Source: Macrobrachium rosenbergii (lineage: Eukaryota > Arthropoda > Malacostraca > Decapoda > Palaemonidae). Taken from it: 64,000 bases of DNA. Made by a program: the position numbers and the translations under genes. Where the stretch lies: the NCBI RefSeq assembly GCF_040412425.1, contig NC_089795.1:76192663-76256662 (forward strand), written 5' to 3'. Below the pieces are notes generated by a model that saw only the letters and a program-made list of their open reading frames with translations, did not search any database and was not told where the DNA came from. Positions 47,396 through 58,509 of this stretch are shown here, in pieces; position 1 is the first letter of the stretch, and each line of letters begins with the position of its first letter.

Positions 47396-47879
47396 GCAAG
47401 AAAGTTCAGTCAATTTGGCCAAGATAGTAATTCAAATCTTAGTAATATGATCCAGACTTCGATAGTTGACTGCTCACAACTAATCACCACTTTTCAGTTA
47501 AGAGAGACGTCATGAGCGAGTTGCAAAAAAAATTTGGAATAGGAAGAAGGTCAAATATATAAATAAGTGGAAGTATCTTCACCAACAAAAATACACCGAT
47601 ATGAATAACTGTCAAACAATTTATATAAATAAAATGTTGATAACAACGTGAGGCACAATTAAGACTCAATATGCCAGCTCTAACCACCAAATCGAAAAGT
47701 GAATTGGAAACAGATGCCCAAGTATATTCTCCAGACATGCTAATCGTTATAAAATGGTTTTATATTTATGTATGCATGTGTATTCATATATGTGACAGAA
47801 ATATACCTAGAAAAACCTTATGATTAAATAACTGGTGATAATGTGCAGTGTTGATGACAAATGGAAGGAATAAAAGTTA
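47396..47879. other. Unique AT-rich DNA
   Basis: Nothing certain. On the minus strand GGTGGTTAGAGCTGGCA (about 47690-47674) resembles a pol III A box, but no partner B box was found. Confidence 0.4.
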
Positions 47880-48720
47880 TTTTGTTGTGGAAACGATGTG
47901 TGTCAGAATATAAAGCAGGAGAGTGTCTGGTTTGGTCTGGACGTGCGGTTTGAAACATGGGTGCATTATCTTTATGCTGAAACGATGCTAGAACTCAGGG
48001 CAAGGACATCAGATGTGGGGGCAAAGTTGTGTGATAAGAAAATGAGTTGTGAATGGAGTTTGGAATGGCAGATGTTTGCATAAAATACAGTATTGATTAA
48101 GAGACTGTGAAAAGAAATATTAGAAAATAGTGAAGAAGTTTTGAAATATTTGCACGAGATAACAGAAAATAAATATAAGAGCAATAATAAGGTTATGAGG
48201 GCAAACGGACACCAGGAAAGTGGGGCAAAGAACGTTATTGAGAATAATGGACGACTGGAACCGTTTGATTCTTATAAGTAATTGAAGAGATGTGACACAC
48301 AGCGGGAAAGGTAGCAGACTGAGTGCAAAGATTAGAAAGAGAATTGGAGAGTGCTCGGAATTTAATTTGGTGATGAATGGAGAGAGTTGAGCATAATGTC
48401 ATTTATCGAAATAACGCGTGAATGTTAAATGCAGAGGAAATCATAAAGGTTGAAGCTGTGAAAATAAATTCTGTGAGTAGTGAATGGTGTAAGAACTGGA
48501 AGAATCATAAACTTAGAGAGACATTAAAGAAGTGATGAAAAGGTTAGTGTAAGTCAGTGAATGGATCCGAGTGCTCGAGATGGTTGGGTCATATGGAAAT
48601 AATAAAGGACTAGAGGCTGGTGACTAGTGTATCATTTGGATACGTTGGGTATTTAGACAGGAAGAACAGAGGAAGTGACAGAGTTGAGTGCGTGTCATGG
48701 GATTATTCATAAATCAGTAA
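47880..48720 (+). pseudogene. Decayed LINE reverse-transcriptase fragment with destroyed catalytic box
   Basis: The 61-residue frame 47898-48083 ends in RTSDVGAKLCDKKMSCEWSL then EWQMFA-stop. This aligns by eye with the RT stretch VGARLxxNGxxWSVxxxLFADDT just upstream of and into the catalytic YADD/FADD box. The stop at 48081-48083 replaces the first Asp codon, and AAT replaces the second. Reading on in frame gives TVLI and EEVLKYLHEITENKYKSNNK, matching the region after YADD. Far downstream SRWLGHME (48575-48598) is the conserved RWFGHVxRM block near the RT C-terminus. The LYGSETW block is not recognisable between them. Multiple stops mean it is dead. Related to the copies at 9980, 40700 and 51380. 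Confidence 0.85.
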
Positions 48721-48803
48721 GTCTCATCTTTTTTGTATATTCTGGATATGTTTATCACTGCTAGTTTATTTTCTAGCTGTGAATAAACCTAAATCTATCG
48801 CCT

Positions 48804-49333
48804 GACGAGGCAGGATTCGACACCATGCAAGACGGATCCAGCGAGGACGAACTAATACACTTGGTTATGAAAGTGAATATAAGTGTAAATCGTTTCATGC
48901 ATTGTCTACATATACCGGTCTACTTCAGGTAAATTTTATTACAGTTACTAGACCCATTCAAACCATGGTATCATAGTACTTACTGGTTTTTAGATTTTAG
49001 GCGGAAATATATATTCGGAATCTACCGGTCATATTTACCATTTACATGTGTATTTTTAATTTGCCACAATGACATCTCAACTGCTCGACTTTCTTGCACT
49101 TTTCTGCATGATGTTTTAGCAGTTATTGGTTTGTATTTCGACCTAAAACGCAACATCTAAACCACTACGGTGTAGTGATACGAATAGGAATGATCAGATC
49201 TCGTCATATATCCGATTTCAACAGATGTGTGCATGCACGAGGTGAATTTGACTTGCATTTGTTTTCGTAGCAAAGTGTGTTAGTGCGTCCTCGCTAAACC
49301 TATCGTGCGTGGGGATGAATCCTGCCTCATAAG
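48804..49333. repeat. Imperfect inverted repeat with 60-bp arms about 410 bp apart
   Basis: The left arm (48804-48863, TGACGAGGCAGGATTCGACA ... CAGCGAGGACGAACTAATAC) pairs with the right arm (49274-49333, TGTGTTAGTGCGTCCTCGCT ... GATGAATCCTGCCTCATAAG) at roughly 75-80% identity. The interior is unique and AT-rich. It may be an old foldback element. It follows directly on the RT fragment, but no structural link is evident. Confidence 0.65.
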
Positions 49334-49534
49334 TGATGCTCCTTTGTTTTCTTGCTCGGATATAGGCTTGTAGTGATGAGAGTATCCAGAAAAATGCGAG
49401 GAAGTAGAGAAGTTAACAGGTCATGGAAGCAATTAAAGATTGATACATATATCTAGGAAAAGTGACTAGCAGATTATACAGTATATACATGCACAGATAC
49501 ATTCATAAACATTAAGTCACAAATGTAGTTTAAT

Positions 49535-49654
49535 ATCAAATTCACCTAGCCAGGGAATAAACACCGAAGGGGATGTGATAAGGGTTCCGGTGACGGATCG
49601 CTTATCACTCTCAAATTCCCTTGCGGTGTTTATTCCCTGGCTAAGTGAATTTGA
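49535..49654. repeat. 120-bp hairpin element (dispersed-repeat type)
   Basis: Outer arms ATCAAATTCACCTAGCCAGG then GAATAAACACCG (49535-49566) pair with CGGTGTTTATTCCCTGGCTA then AGTGAATTTGAT (about 49625-49654) with one mismatch. Inside, AAGGGGATGTGATAAG pairs imperfectly with CTTATCACTCTCAAATTCCC around a loop containing GGTTCCGGTGACGGATCG. I have the impression of having met this hairpin near microsatellites in other decapod sequences, unverified. Confidence 0.88.
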
Positions 49655-49839
49655 TGCTGAACGACAAATCTAGCTTATTGTTTGTGAATATAAAAAATGT
49701 CATTGTGTATGTGACAAAAATACAACATACACACATACATACATACATGTATACATATATATATGTGTGTGTGTGTTTGTTTGAAAAATGCTAGTGCACA
49801 AGTGTCGTCGTCTACAACCTCTAGGTAACACTTCCAAAA

Positions 49840-50420
49840 TTGAAGAGTGAAGTCTTCAAGGGACAAGCAAAAACTGGTATGTTGCTCAATTTATTCATCC
49901 CAAAGCTGTTTCGGCAATTAACGTATTGTCTTCTTCAACCTTGGGGACTGAAGGAAGTGTTAAAAATATTGGAAATGTTGACAAAAGTTGTAGATGCCGC
50001 GTTTGCATTAGCATTTGGCCAAAATACAAGAATGTCTTGGACCAGAGTGGTTTATAAATAGCTAGATGTAGGTGGCTCAGGCTTTTGGGGTTCTCTTTGA
50101 AGTCGTGGGATTAATGGAAAAACGTCCTGGATTGTAAAAATCATTAAGCTTGTTTTTCTGAAACGTGGAATGTGTGTTAAGTTTTCATGCTGGACTCTTG
50201 TTCTTCATTCAACTTTTTTTAGTGTGTTCACCCTTATATCAACGTGTGGTTTCATTGTAAATTTAATGTGGAGTAGCCCTGAAGAAAGCCATGAGTTTAT
50301 TCACTCCAGAGCTGTCTGTCGGCTGTGCAGTGAATAAACTGACAACTTGAAGTGGAGGATGTACTTAAAATATTGGAAATGTTGCCAGAATGCTTTAAAT
50401 GCAACGAGTGCACTACAAAT
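49840..50420 (+). repeat. Two diverged copies of an unknown segment
   Basis: Copy A (about 49880-50020) and copy B (about 50285-50420) share TTTATTCA(T/C)(C/T)CC(A/G), CTGT(T/C)(T/G), then GGA(C/G)...GGA(A/T)GT(G/A)(T/C)T, and an almost identical AAAATATTGGAAATGTTG. Translated, both read like EVLKILEML followed by related residues (KVVDAAFAL in A, ECFKCNECT in B), though in B the identity is split between frames. B runs into the (CA)n(TA)n(TACA)n tract at 50475. Probably a dispersed repeat; no family recognised. Confidence 0.6.
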
Positions 50421-50474
50421 TTACATAAAAAAAAGGACTTTTGCCTGGAAAAGCACAAACGCACAAATACAGAT

Positions 50475-50567
<93 letters not shown>

Positions 50568-50655
50568 CATACATACATACATACATACATACATACATAC
50601 ATACATACATACATACATACACACCACACACACTTACATACATACATAAATACAT
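50475..50655. repeat. (CA)n(TA)n(TACA)n compound microsatellite
   Basis: (CA)16, (TA)28 and (CATA)14 in direct succession. The long frames on both strands (up to 239 residues at 50297-51016) are repeat translations. Confidence 0.96.
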
Positions 50656-51379
50656 ACATGCTGAATTTATGGTTTAACGGAAAGCCTTGGGACTCATGAA
50701 CTAAAAGACAGACATGTATGCCCTTCAGAATGATAACAAATATAAAGAGCGGTGGAAGAATCCCCCAGATAATTGAATTATTCAAATGTATTCTGCATCG
50801 TAAGAAAACAGCATTTACTGTGTACAGCAGATGGAATAAGGAGTTGAAATGGCGGATATCAAGAAAAAATGAACCCAAGAAAAGAATGGATCTTTGCCAT
50901 AAAGAATAACGTACATGAGCAAAGGCAACTTTTTTTTTTTCACAAAAAAATGTACAACTGGTTATTAATTTTGATATGAAGTTCAAATCACTCAGAGATA
51001 ATTTTGATGACAGCAACGTCCAACGCTCACAGTTTGATTAAAAAAAAAAAAAAAAGAAGTAGGAAAAGATAGAAAAAATAAAATTTGTTCTTGATGTCCT
51101 TTCACAGATGTGAATGAACCTCAGGGAGCAGTTTGTAGAGAGGAGAAACATTTTACCGTTATGATGAATGTTGGAAAACGAAGTAGAATCTACAACGACG
51201 CGAAGAAAACAGGTAGGAAACATATTCCCCAATTATCCTATCCCTGCAAAAACTATAAAAATAAGAAATGTTTGTAGCAAGAAGAATTTTGGGAATGGGA
51301 ATTGTGTGCTTTCGATACTTAAATGAACTGGCTGTTCCAGCTATGCCTGTTTGCTAGAGCAAATTGTATAAGCTAATGC
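50656..51379. other. Unique AT-rich DNA
   Basis: T-run at 50931-50940 and A-run at 51041-51055. The region may be a decayed upstream part of the RT copy at 51380, but I cannot identify RT blocks in it with confidence. Confidence 0.4.
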
Positions 51380-51790
51380 ACATTGTACTGTACATACATA
51401 TAAAACATACAGATAGGGAAAAATATGCAAAATCTAGAAGTGTTGGAAGAATGAAGGAGAGAAAGACCGAAAAAGTTTTAAATGAATGGAGCTGAAGTGG
51501 TTAAGGAACAGAAAGTCTTTAATGTCCAGGAAATGAGAGAATGCAGGCTAGATAGAGATAACAACACAGAGTGTGTAAGGGGTTCGACTCCCTGCTAATG
51601 AGCTTCTTGTGTACGTTAATGAAGCAGCTGTTATGTGAAGTTTTCCGCACAGATGCCTCATCCATGATTCAGCAAGTAAAGTAGGAATGTGGGGATGATC
51701 AGTGTCCTCTATTTTCACCGAGACTATTCCCTGTTAGGGGAGATGGCACTTTGTTATATTTAATTCATTGACTCTCGTTGGAACCTACGT
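51380..51790 (+). pseudogene. C-terminal end and 3' UTR of a LINE reverse transcriptase
   Basis: The frame 51494-51598 reads EVVKEQKVFNVQEMRECRLD then RDNNTECVRGSTPC and two stops (TAATGA). It matches the typical C-terminal tail of this RT family (xQEAxxCxxDRxEWRxxVRGxxP). Preceding bases give GRMKERKTEKVLNEW with one internal stop. The following sequence (GAGCTTCTTGTG ... CCATGATTCAGCAAGTAAAG ... GGGGATGATCAGTGTCCTCT ... GGGGAGATGGCACTTTGTTA) looks like the element's 3' untranslated region. No poly(A) or simple-repeat tail is evident near 51790. Confidence 0.8.
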
Positions 51791-52104
51791 GCGTGAGTTT
51801 TTTCCCACCACCCCGCCCTGCCCCCGGCGCTCGGGTATAGGCTCCTAATGATAAGCGTAACCGAAGAAATGTGAAGATATCAGTAGTTAATGGGCCACAT
51901 TAAAAATAGCCAAACACACACACATATATACATTATATATACATTAACTTCATCACATACACAATTGTTCTGTGCATTAATACAATTACTAACAGGACCT
52001 CATTCAAACTGGATGGTATCTAGCAGAAATATTTATTCAGAAAAGTTACAAGCTTTCTAGGACAAAGAGTCCTCATTGTCAAGTATCCGTAAGTTCCTGA
52101 GTAA
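51791..52104. other. Unique DNA with short CA/TA words
   Basis: Nothing recognised, but TTACAAGCTTTCTAGGACAA (near 52045) and TCCTCATTGTCAAGTATCCG (near 52071) look like part of a dispersed repeat ending at the TA tract. Confidence 0.4.
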
Positions 52105-52112
52105 ATATATAT

Positions 52113-52199
<87 letters not shown>
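52105..52199. repeat. (TA)n microsatellite
   Basis: TA run with one TAAATA interruption near 52125. Confidence 0.96.
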
Positions 52200-52201
<2 letters not shown>

Positions 52202-52223
52202 GCCACAAATATACTGACTATAA

Positions 52224-52435
52224 CTTGGGAAATACTTACCCCCATGGGATAATTGGGTGGTCTAAGAAGTCAGGTATATCGTTGTATCTAAACCAGGCAT
52301 AGATTCGAATCCTGCCAGGGACGAAGCACTAATCAGTTTTAATTCCCCTTGGGTGTAGGTTATTCTAAAGGTGTAGTGAACTGGATATCAAATTATACTT
52401 GTGGCGTAGTATTCGTGAGTATATATCTATACACA
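52224..52435 (+). repeat. tRNA-derived SINE-like element
   Basis: TGGGTGGTCTAAGAAGTCAGG (52254-52273) looks like a tRNA 5' half with an A box. GATTCGAATCCTGCC (52302-52316) is a near-consensus B box about 45 bases on. Between them, TATATCGTTGTATCTAAACC resembles a decayed anticodon arm. The 3' body (GACGAAGCACTAATCAG, CCCTTGGGTGTAGGTTATTC, AAAGGTGTAGTGAACTGGAT) is shared with the copies at 44350-44525 and, on the minus strand, 55650-55720. The element is followed by CA and TA microsatellite tracts. Not a functional tRNA: the acceptor stem does not close. Confidence 0.7.
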
Positions 52436-53197
<762 letters not shown>

Positions 53198-53198
53198 T

Positions 53199-53233
53199 TA
53201 TATAAGGAGTGGCGCGCTCTGACACTCGGCATT
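53199..53233 (+). promoter_or_regulatory. Core promoter: TATA box and arthropod initiator
   Basis: TATATAAG at 53199-53206 is followed by GCATTC at 53229-53234, an exact match to the arthropod initiator consensus KCAKTY. Its A (53231, presumed transcription start) lies 32 bases from the first T of the TATA box, the canonical spacing. A short 5' UTR of about 95 bases leads to an ATG in good context (GACACCATGA) at 53326. TATA box, initiator and small first exon together match highly expressed, tissue-specific arthropod genes. Confidence 0.7.
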
Positions 53234-53337
53234 CCAGGGTTTGTGAGTGAGACAGTGAGACGTGTAGTGAATGTGCTTCCTCGCCTTTGCTTCTTCTTAG
53301 CCGCTCTCTTGAGGACATCGACACCATGAAAGTCCAG
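53231..53337 (+). CDS. First exon of a probable cuticle-protein-type gene (partial; coding part 53326-53337)
   Basis: The exon would comprise a 5' UTR from 53231, then ATG-AAA-GTC-CAG (Met-Lys-Val-Gln, 53326-53337), and a consensus donor CAG/GTAGG at 53335-53342. A 12-base first coding exon with a phase-0 intron straight after Met-Lys-x-x is the hallmark arrangement of arthropod cuticular protein genes, where exon 2 starts with the hydrophobic core of the signal peptide. I searched the rest of the window and found no downstream exon with a signal-peptide core or a chitin-binding Rebers-Riddiford domain, so exon 2 probably lies beyond 64000, leaving an intron of more than 10 kb. Other secreted-protein genes can share this structure, so the product is inferred, not seen. 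Alternatively this is a solitary promoter or decayed gene. Confidence 0.5.
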
Positions 53338-54935
53338 GTAGGAACAGAGTGCTGTTTCTCGAGTAGACGCGTTTGCGGTGTTCTCATTCGCATAAGTTTC
53401 TTTCAAAAGCAATTGTGGATAATACCGATCGGAAAGTATGAAATTTCAGCTCCGTCCAGGCAGTTCTGTGGTGAGGCATGTTTATCGGCCATATATGGTT
53501 ACTATATGCAATTCCGGTGCGCTGTAAGAGGAGTCTTAGGCAAGGATACTGTAGGTAGTTGGTGACGTTCCAGCATAGGAGAATGGAATTCTGGAAGAGA
53601 AAATGAAAGTCATTTATCCCAAAAATCTATTCCGGTTGGATGAAAAATCTCACCACACAGACTGGAGAGGTCTCAGGTGTCAACGATGGTAAAATTATCA
53701 GGATCCAATCACCAGATGACCACTGAGGCTAACTGACGGTGAAAAAATTGGAATAAACCGCTTCTTTTCCTGAAAAGAAAGATTTTAGGTTATAAACGCT
53801 GTTGAAATAGTTCAAGATGCAATATGCTTACACAAATGTGCATCATATACTTTCTTTTTTGCATTATGCGTAGATTGCCTACATGAAAGTGGGCATTTTG
53901 GAACACTTCCAGGCTAACCTTTCCAACAGCCATTCTTGTCCTACTAAATTTTCTACCGAAATAACAGCTCTGCGCCTATACGCATTCAAGTTTATTTTCA
54001 TGTGCATAACGGGGTTTCTGATGTGAACAAAATCATCCATGAAATATTTTTTAAGTTCTGTATTTTCCTTAGTCATGCATCACGAACTTAAAATTCACAG
54101 GTGTTATTGTTATTCATACTCGAGCTTCTGCAAACTAGAATGCCCATGTGTGCAAGAAGAGAAAAATGGAAATGTCAGATAGGTATTTATTAATACCACC
54201 AGTTTTTTTTGCTTTAAGGACATATTTTTTACTGTAATGACGTCGTTGACACTTCTGAAAATCATTAAAGAAGAATTTTGTTCGCTTTGAGATTTAGAAC
54301 TTCATGTCTTTATATAATAAATATAAATGAATGTCATTAGAATTGAAACCACTTCAGAATTTTCAGTATCAAGTTTATGAGGAATACCTATGTTTTTAAT
54401 AGTCTATAAAAGAGGTTTGAAAATCAAGGGAAAAAGGAATAAATTTGTTTAAATGAAGTAGGAAAAGTTGTAAATCACAAATTTAATCATAAGGAATAAA
54501 TTTGTATAAGCAAGCCTTCAAAAAATGTATAAGCGTTAGTTGTGTGGAATAAATTTGTTTAAATAAAGACAGCAAATACTTTAAAATGATGGTACACACG
54601 TTCTTTGATGAAGATTATTCACATATTGGGAAACGCAGTACGCCAGGGTGAAGGAAACCTTTATCGCCTGGAAATTCTTGACCTTTGGACCTTGACCGTG
54701 ATCAGAAAAGGATCAGACTGAAATAAAAAGGAGTTAGTATTGGACCCCGTGATTTGTGAATAGTGTCTCTGTCTTGAGTTCATTTATTTCAGATTACTCA
54801 TTTGGTTTCTTATACGCGCGTCATTTCAATTTATTTGTAAAGGGGCATTTTTACTGAAGCCGTGGAAAAATGGGTTTAAAAGAATTTTGAATAGAGGAAA
54901 ATGATAATAACCTTTGTAAAGTAGTAAAAATACTA

Positions 54936-54942
<7 letters not shown>
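53338..54942. other. Probable intron or intergenic AT-rich DNA
   Basis: No convincing acceptor plus coding exon. AT-rich DNA with partly repetitive GGAATAAATTTGT words (54438, 54493, 54547) that hint at a small diverged tandem structure. Confidence 0.4.

Positions 54943-55016
<74 letters not shown>
54943..55016. repeat. (CT)n microsatellite
   Basis: About 37 perfect CT units, one of the longest in the window. Confidence 0.97.
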
Positions 55017-55017
<1 letters not shown>

Positions 55018-55299
55018 AGACCATATGAGTAATTAATTTCTTAGAGTCCAGCTCCCTTCCCAGCAATTAAAAAAAAAAAACGCTCGCTGGAATCTTTGTT
55101 AAAATATTGTGTGTACGTGGGTGTAAATGTGTGTGTGTATGTGCGCGCGAGCGTGTGTGTGTGTGTGTGCGGAGGGAGTGGGGGTGTTTGTTGGGCGTGG
55201 GCGGGGGCCCGCTTTTGATATGAATAACTTGCTTCTATAGCAAAGATCATAAGTTTTGTTAAGCTTTAAGTAATCCGCTGCTGAGTTACCGGTCTCATT

Positions 55300-55545
55300 T
55301 CATTGATGAATGAAACGGGCTTTGGAATTTACCCAAACTTTTGTGCTTTCTGATAACAAGAGACTTCTCCACTTTTGTAGATGGTTCTCCATCACTTCCT
55401 CGAGTAATAAGATCTAATTCGTCTTCCTTTTTCCTGTTTTTCTTTCTCTCGTATACAAGCCTGAATTAGGCAAAAGTATTGAGCTGTCTGTTCCATTAAC
55501 TTTTACTTAAAAAATATCTATTCCTTCAAGTGTTTATGTTTACAT
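55300..55545 (+). repeat. Possible decayed LINE 3' end (second type)
   Basis: GGGCTTTGGAATTTACCC (about 55317) resembles the AGCTTTGGAATTCCCTATCT block at 58549-58568, the LWNSL motif of a CR1/Jockey-like LINE C-terminus. Downstream GCAAAAGTATTGAGCTGTCTGTTCCATTAAC (about 55470-55500) parallels GGGCAATAGGTTGTCTATTCCACTGGC at about 58694-58720 with similar spacing. Weak, but two matching landmarks in the same order support a common origin. Confidence 0.4.
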
Positions 55546-55575
55546 TTGTAGGCAGATATATAAATAATGTAAGTC

Positions 55576-55579
<4 letters not shown>

Positions 55580-55649
<70 letters not shown>
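55580..55649. repeat. (GA)n microsatellite
   Basis: About 34 GA units, forming the tail of a minus-strand SINE-like fragment. Confidence 0.97.
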
Positions 55650-55650
<1 letters not shown>

Positions 55651-55720
55651 AAAACAGTTATCAGATAGAGCGTTACATCAAAAGATGTTCCCTCTAGATA
55701 CGAAACTCCCACCTCACAAC
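55650..55720 (-). repeat. SINE-like 3' fragment ending in a (CT)n tail
   Basis: On the minus strand the sequence GTGGGAGTTTCGTATCTAGA then GGGAACATCTTTTGATG resembles the 3' body of the copies at 44350 and 52224. Conceptual translations are alike (MGVSYLEGTSFDV here, [13 protein letters not shown] and MGVGYSKGVVNWI there), which reveals the relationship better than the DNA. It is followed on that strand by (CT)n instead of (TA)n. Confidence 0.45.
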
Positions 55721-58447
55721 TGTTCCAGAGTTGATGTGAAAAAACCCACTTCAGTTATGCAGAAGATGTTATCGGCTAGAAAGAAATAGAAAGTATTCAT
55801 TCATCCATCAGTAACTTGAATAGATGTTCGATAACGGAAGACTTCAGGCCATACCCATGAATACCAAGTATCAGTGTGAGTGTTAGACTAATAGAAAACC
55901 GGATTGGTATAATCTTCTACAAGTCATTGACTTCATTGCTTCACTATTTGTTATTAGCTTATTATTGAATTGTTTATACGAGCTATTTGCTTGTATGTTT
56001 TCAAATGTTAATTAAGTGCATCGGAGGCACTGGGTTAGCATCCTTTCCATTAGGTATTCTATAAGATTATTGCTTCCGGCTTAACGAATTTTAGACCTAT
56101 AATGTGGTTCACACTGTTGAATCTGACAGTGGTTAAAATAACGTTTTTGTGTAGGAGTCCGGGGCTGATGCTGGATCAAGAGTTAACCTCTGTTTTAGAT
56201 AATGACGTTATTAATAGATACAGATACTTAATGAATGGGAGGGAAGGAGAAGACACGAAACGAATCATGTACGTGGGAATTGCATCTGGGCATCCGTGGG
56301 TGTGCAGGGGACGAGCTTGATGGGATGGCAGTAAAGTACCGTTAAGGCTCAGAAACTCTGGACGATGACCTAACGTCGCTTTAGGGGGCATCCGGGACTT
56401 TGACGAAGCTTGTTGTCTGTTGGGCATGGGCACGAACAAAATTATACTCGACCTCTATGCCTTTCTTTCTCTCTAGGAAAGAAAATATTTTAAACCGAAG
56501 TCAGTGGTGTGGCTCGGTTTTAATGTAGAACCTGGGTGGTTTGTATATAACTTTTTTCTTACGATTTTATAGTATTGTACATATATTAGCTCTAGGCTTC
56601 TAATGTCTGCGCGTTTTTTTATTTATTTAATAGTTTTTTGTTTCTTTTTTTTGCACGCCAGGCATGACTGGTACATTTTGTACACCAACTACGAACATTA
56701 GATTCTCATGTCTAAATTCAATTCAATTCAATTACGCTAATGGTCTTCAGTGCATTGATCTTTTCTAAGAAATGAAACAATATCGAAGCGCAAAACGGAT
56801 TGAAGTGTTTAAAGGTAACTTAAACAATTAGAAAGAAGACATATCTATATAAATTTCCATTTTAGAAACCAATGAGTTGCGAAAAAATTTTCTTAAACTT
56901 ATGTTCTATGTATTCATGTATACATCAGCCCAAGTTGAATACAGAATGATGCTTAAAATGATAGCGGTTTAATGAAATAATAAATATATGTATCAGGTGT
57001 ACAGAGAAGATAACTTATTACACATGATACGTATAAGGTAATCTGGAGATCTTTGATTCCTCGGATGGTTTGAGATCACATTTTCAAGACTATTAAAATG
57101 CAAAGATAACGAGTGACTGAACGTATAGAATATAAGAACATTTTGCTGCTAGGTTTGCCAGTCAAACTGCCACCTGTTGCAATTCGAAAAAGGTTAGCTC
57201 AGATGTCAAAAGTTGGAACCAAACGGCGTTTGTTAAGATGAACGCAGTTTGCTCTCTTTTTACGATACATTCAACCTCATGCAATTCTTCTGCCCGCGTT
57301 ATGTTTTTCTTACTGTTACTCCTGTGGCGTTGGGGATCCCGCTATGTACAGAAGCCTCTTCCTCTCGCTATTCACAAACCTTTCCTAGTTTTCTCCTTCT
57401 CCTACTTCTTCTTCTTCATCATTTTTTCAAGCTTCATCGCGGATCTAACAACTGACTGGTTCAGAAAGACCTTGTGAAGTTTAAGAGAAATATTTTACAG
57501 TGATATCCTACTTTTTTTATTCGTTGATGAAATAGAAGATCTACAAGAAATTTCTATAATGCTGAAGTTAAAAGGAATCATAAGACGGGGCCACAGAAGG
57601 TAGTACAAGGAAAAAGACAAAAATGTTAGACGACTGGTAGTATAAAAGCAGAGAAGGTTAAAAGTTATGTTAACCATGAATTTCCAATGTGCACATTCAG
57701 TTCGTAAGGAAGCAATGAGATGGAAATTACTGAAAGGTAGCCAGTTTTCGTGATGATCTACCCTACCAATCAAACAGCAGCATCACTGAATAGCCTACTT
57801 TTGTTCCTTCATAGAGCCGAAATAGAAGGAGATTTCTTTGAGGCCTGAATTATGTTCTGACTTTAAATAGAAAAAAGGAAGAAAGGGTTCGTAATGAGTT
57901 TATCAGTTAGAGCTTTCCTTACAGGTTTAATAAGAGGAAGATATCAAATGTTAAACAGTTCAGTATCTTAATAAAGAGTCTGGGGTCGAGGAGACTCATC
58001 ATGACATTATAGACATTATAGATATTGCGTATATAGCTTCTTTTGATGTCGATGACCTATGATGTTGTGATGCCAGTTAATCATCATCATCTGGTTTCAC
58101 CCCATGTCTTGATATCTGCTATTCCGGAATGGTCCCAGAAGTTCGTATGGTCTCACAAAGAAGTGCTCTGCGTTGAATTATCAGATAAAAAACCAAAAGT
58201 GAAGATGGAGATGAGAGAAAAGTAAATTGGGAAACCTTTCTCTCTCGTGCTTTGAAGAAGATGGCGGGAACCGGTTCAGTTTGCTTCAGAGCGGTTGTTG
58301 AGCTCTTGTTCGTGCACGCCTTTTGCGACAAGAGAACGGTCTTTTTTTTTTTTTTTAAAGAAAGAAGCTCCATAAGACTTTTTCTGGCATTCACACATTC
58401 GACATCTCGAATAGCGGCTGGAAATTTATGGAATAAGAGAGTGTAGT

Positions 58448-58451
<4 letters not shown>
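55721..58451. other. Long unique AT-rich stretch
   Basis: About 2.7 kb with no recognisable exon or element. Around 56255-56450 composition is more balanced. An ATTCAATTCAATTCAATTA tandem is at 56718-56736. A T-run at 58341-58356 interrupts a frame (58252-58446) that matches no family. Confidence 0.4.

Positions 58452-58488
<37 letters not shown>
58452..58488. repeat. (CT)n microsatellite
   Basis: About 18 CT units directly upstream of the LINE C-terminus. Confidence 0.95.
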
Positions 58489-58491
<3 letters not shown>

Positions 58492-58509
58492 GGAATGACG
58501 CCAAAAGCT

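Noticed and set aside
50297..51016. 239-residue minus-strand frame, the longest in the window
   Set aside because: Dominated by [12 protein letters not shown] and VCVCV from TACA, TA and CA repeats; ends have no recognisable domain.
51581..51591. GGTTCGACTCC, a perfect pol III B-box match
   Set aside because: It lies inside the RT C-terminal coding stretch, with no A box or tRNA fold around it.
52254..52320. Possible tRNA gene
   Set aside because: A-box and B-box-like halves are present, but the acceptor stem does not close and the 3' body is that of a dispersed repeat, so it was called SINE-like.
57238..57477. Hydrophobic frame resembling a signal peptide (MFFLLLLLW), considered as exon 2 of the 53.3-kb gene
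   Set aside because: No acceptor site in frame with the phase-0 exon 1, and no cuticle-type domain follows.
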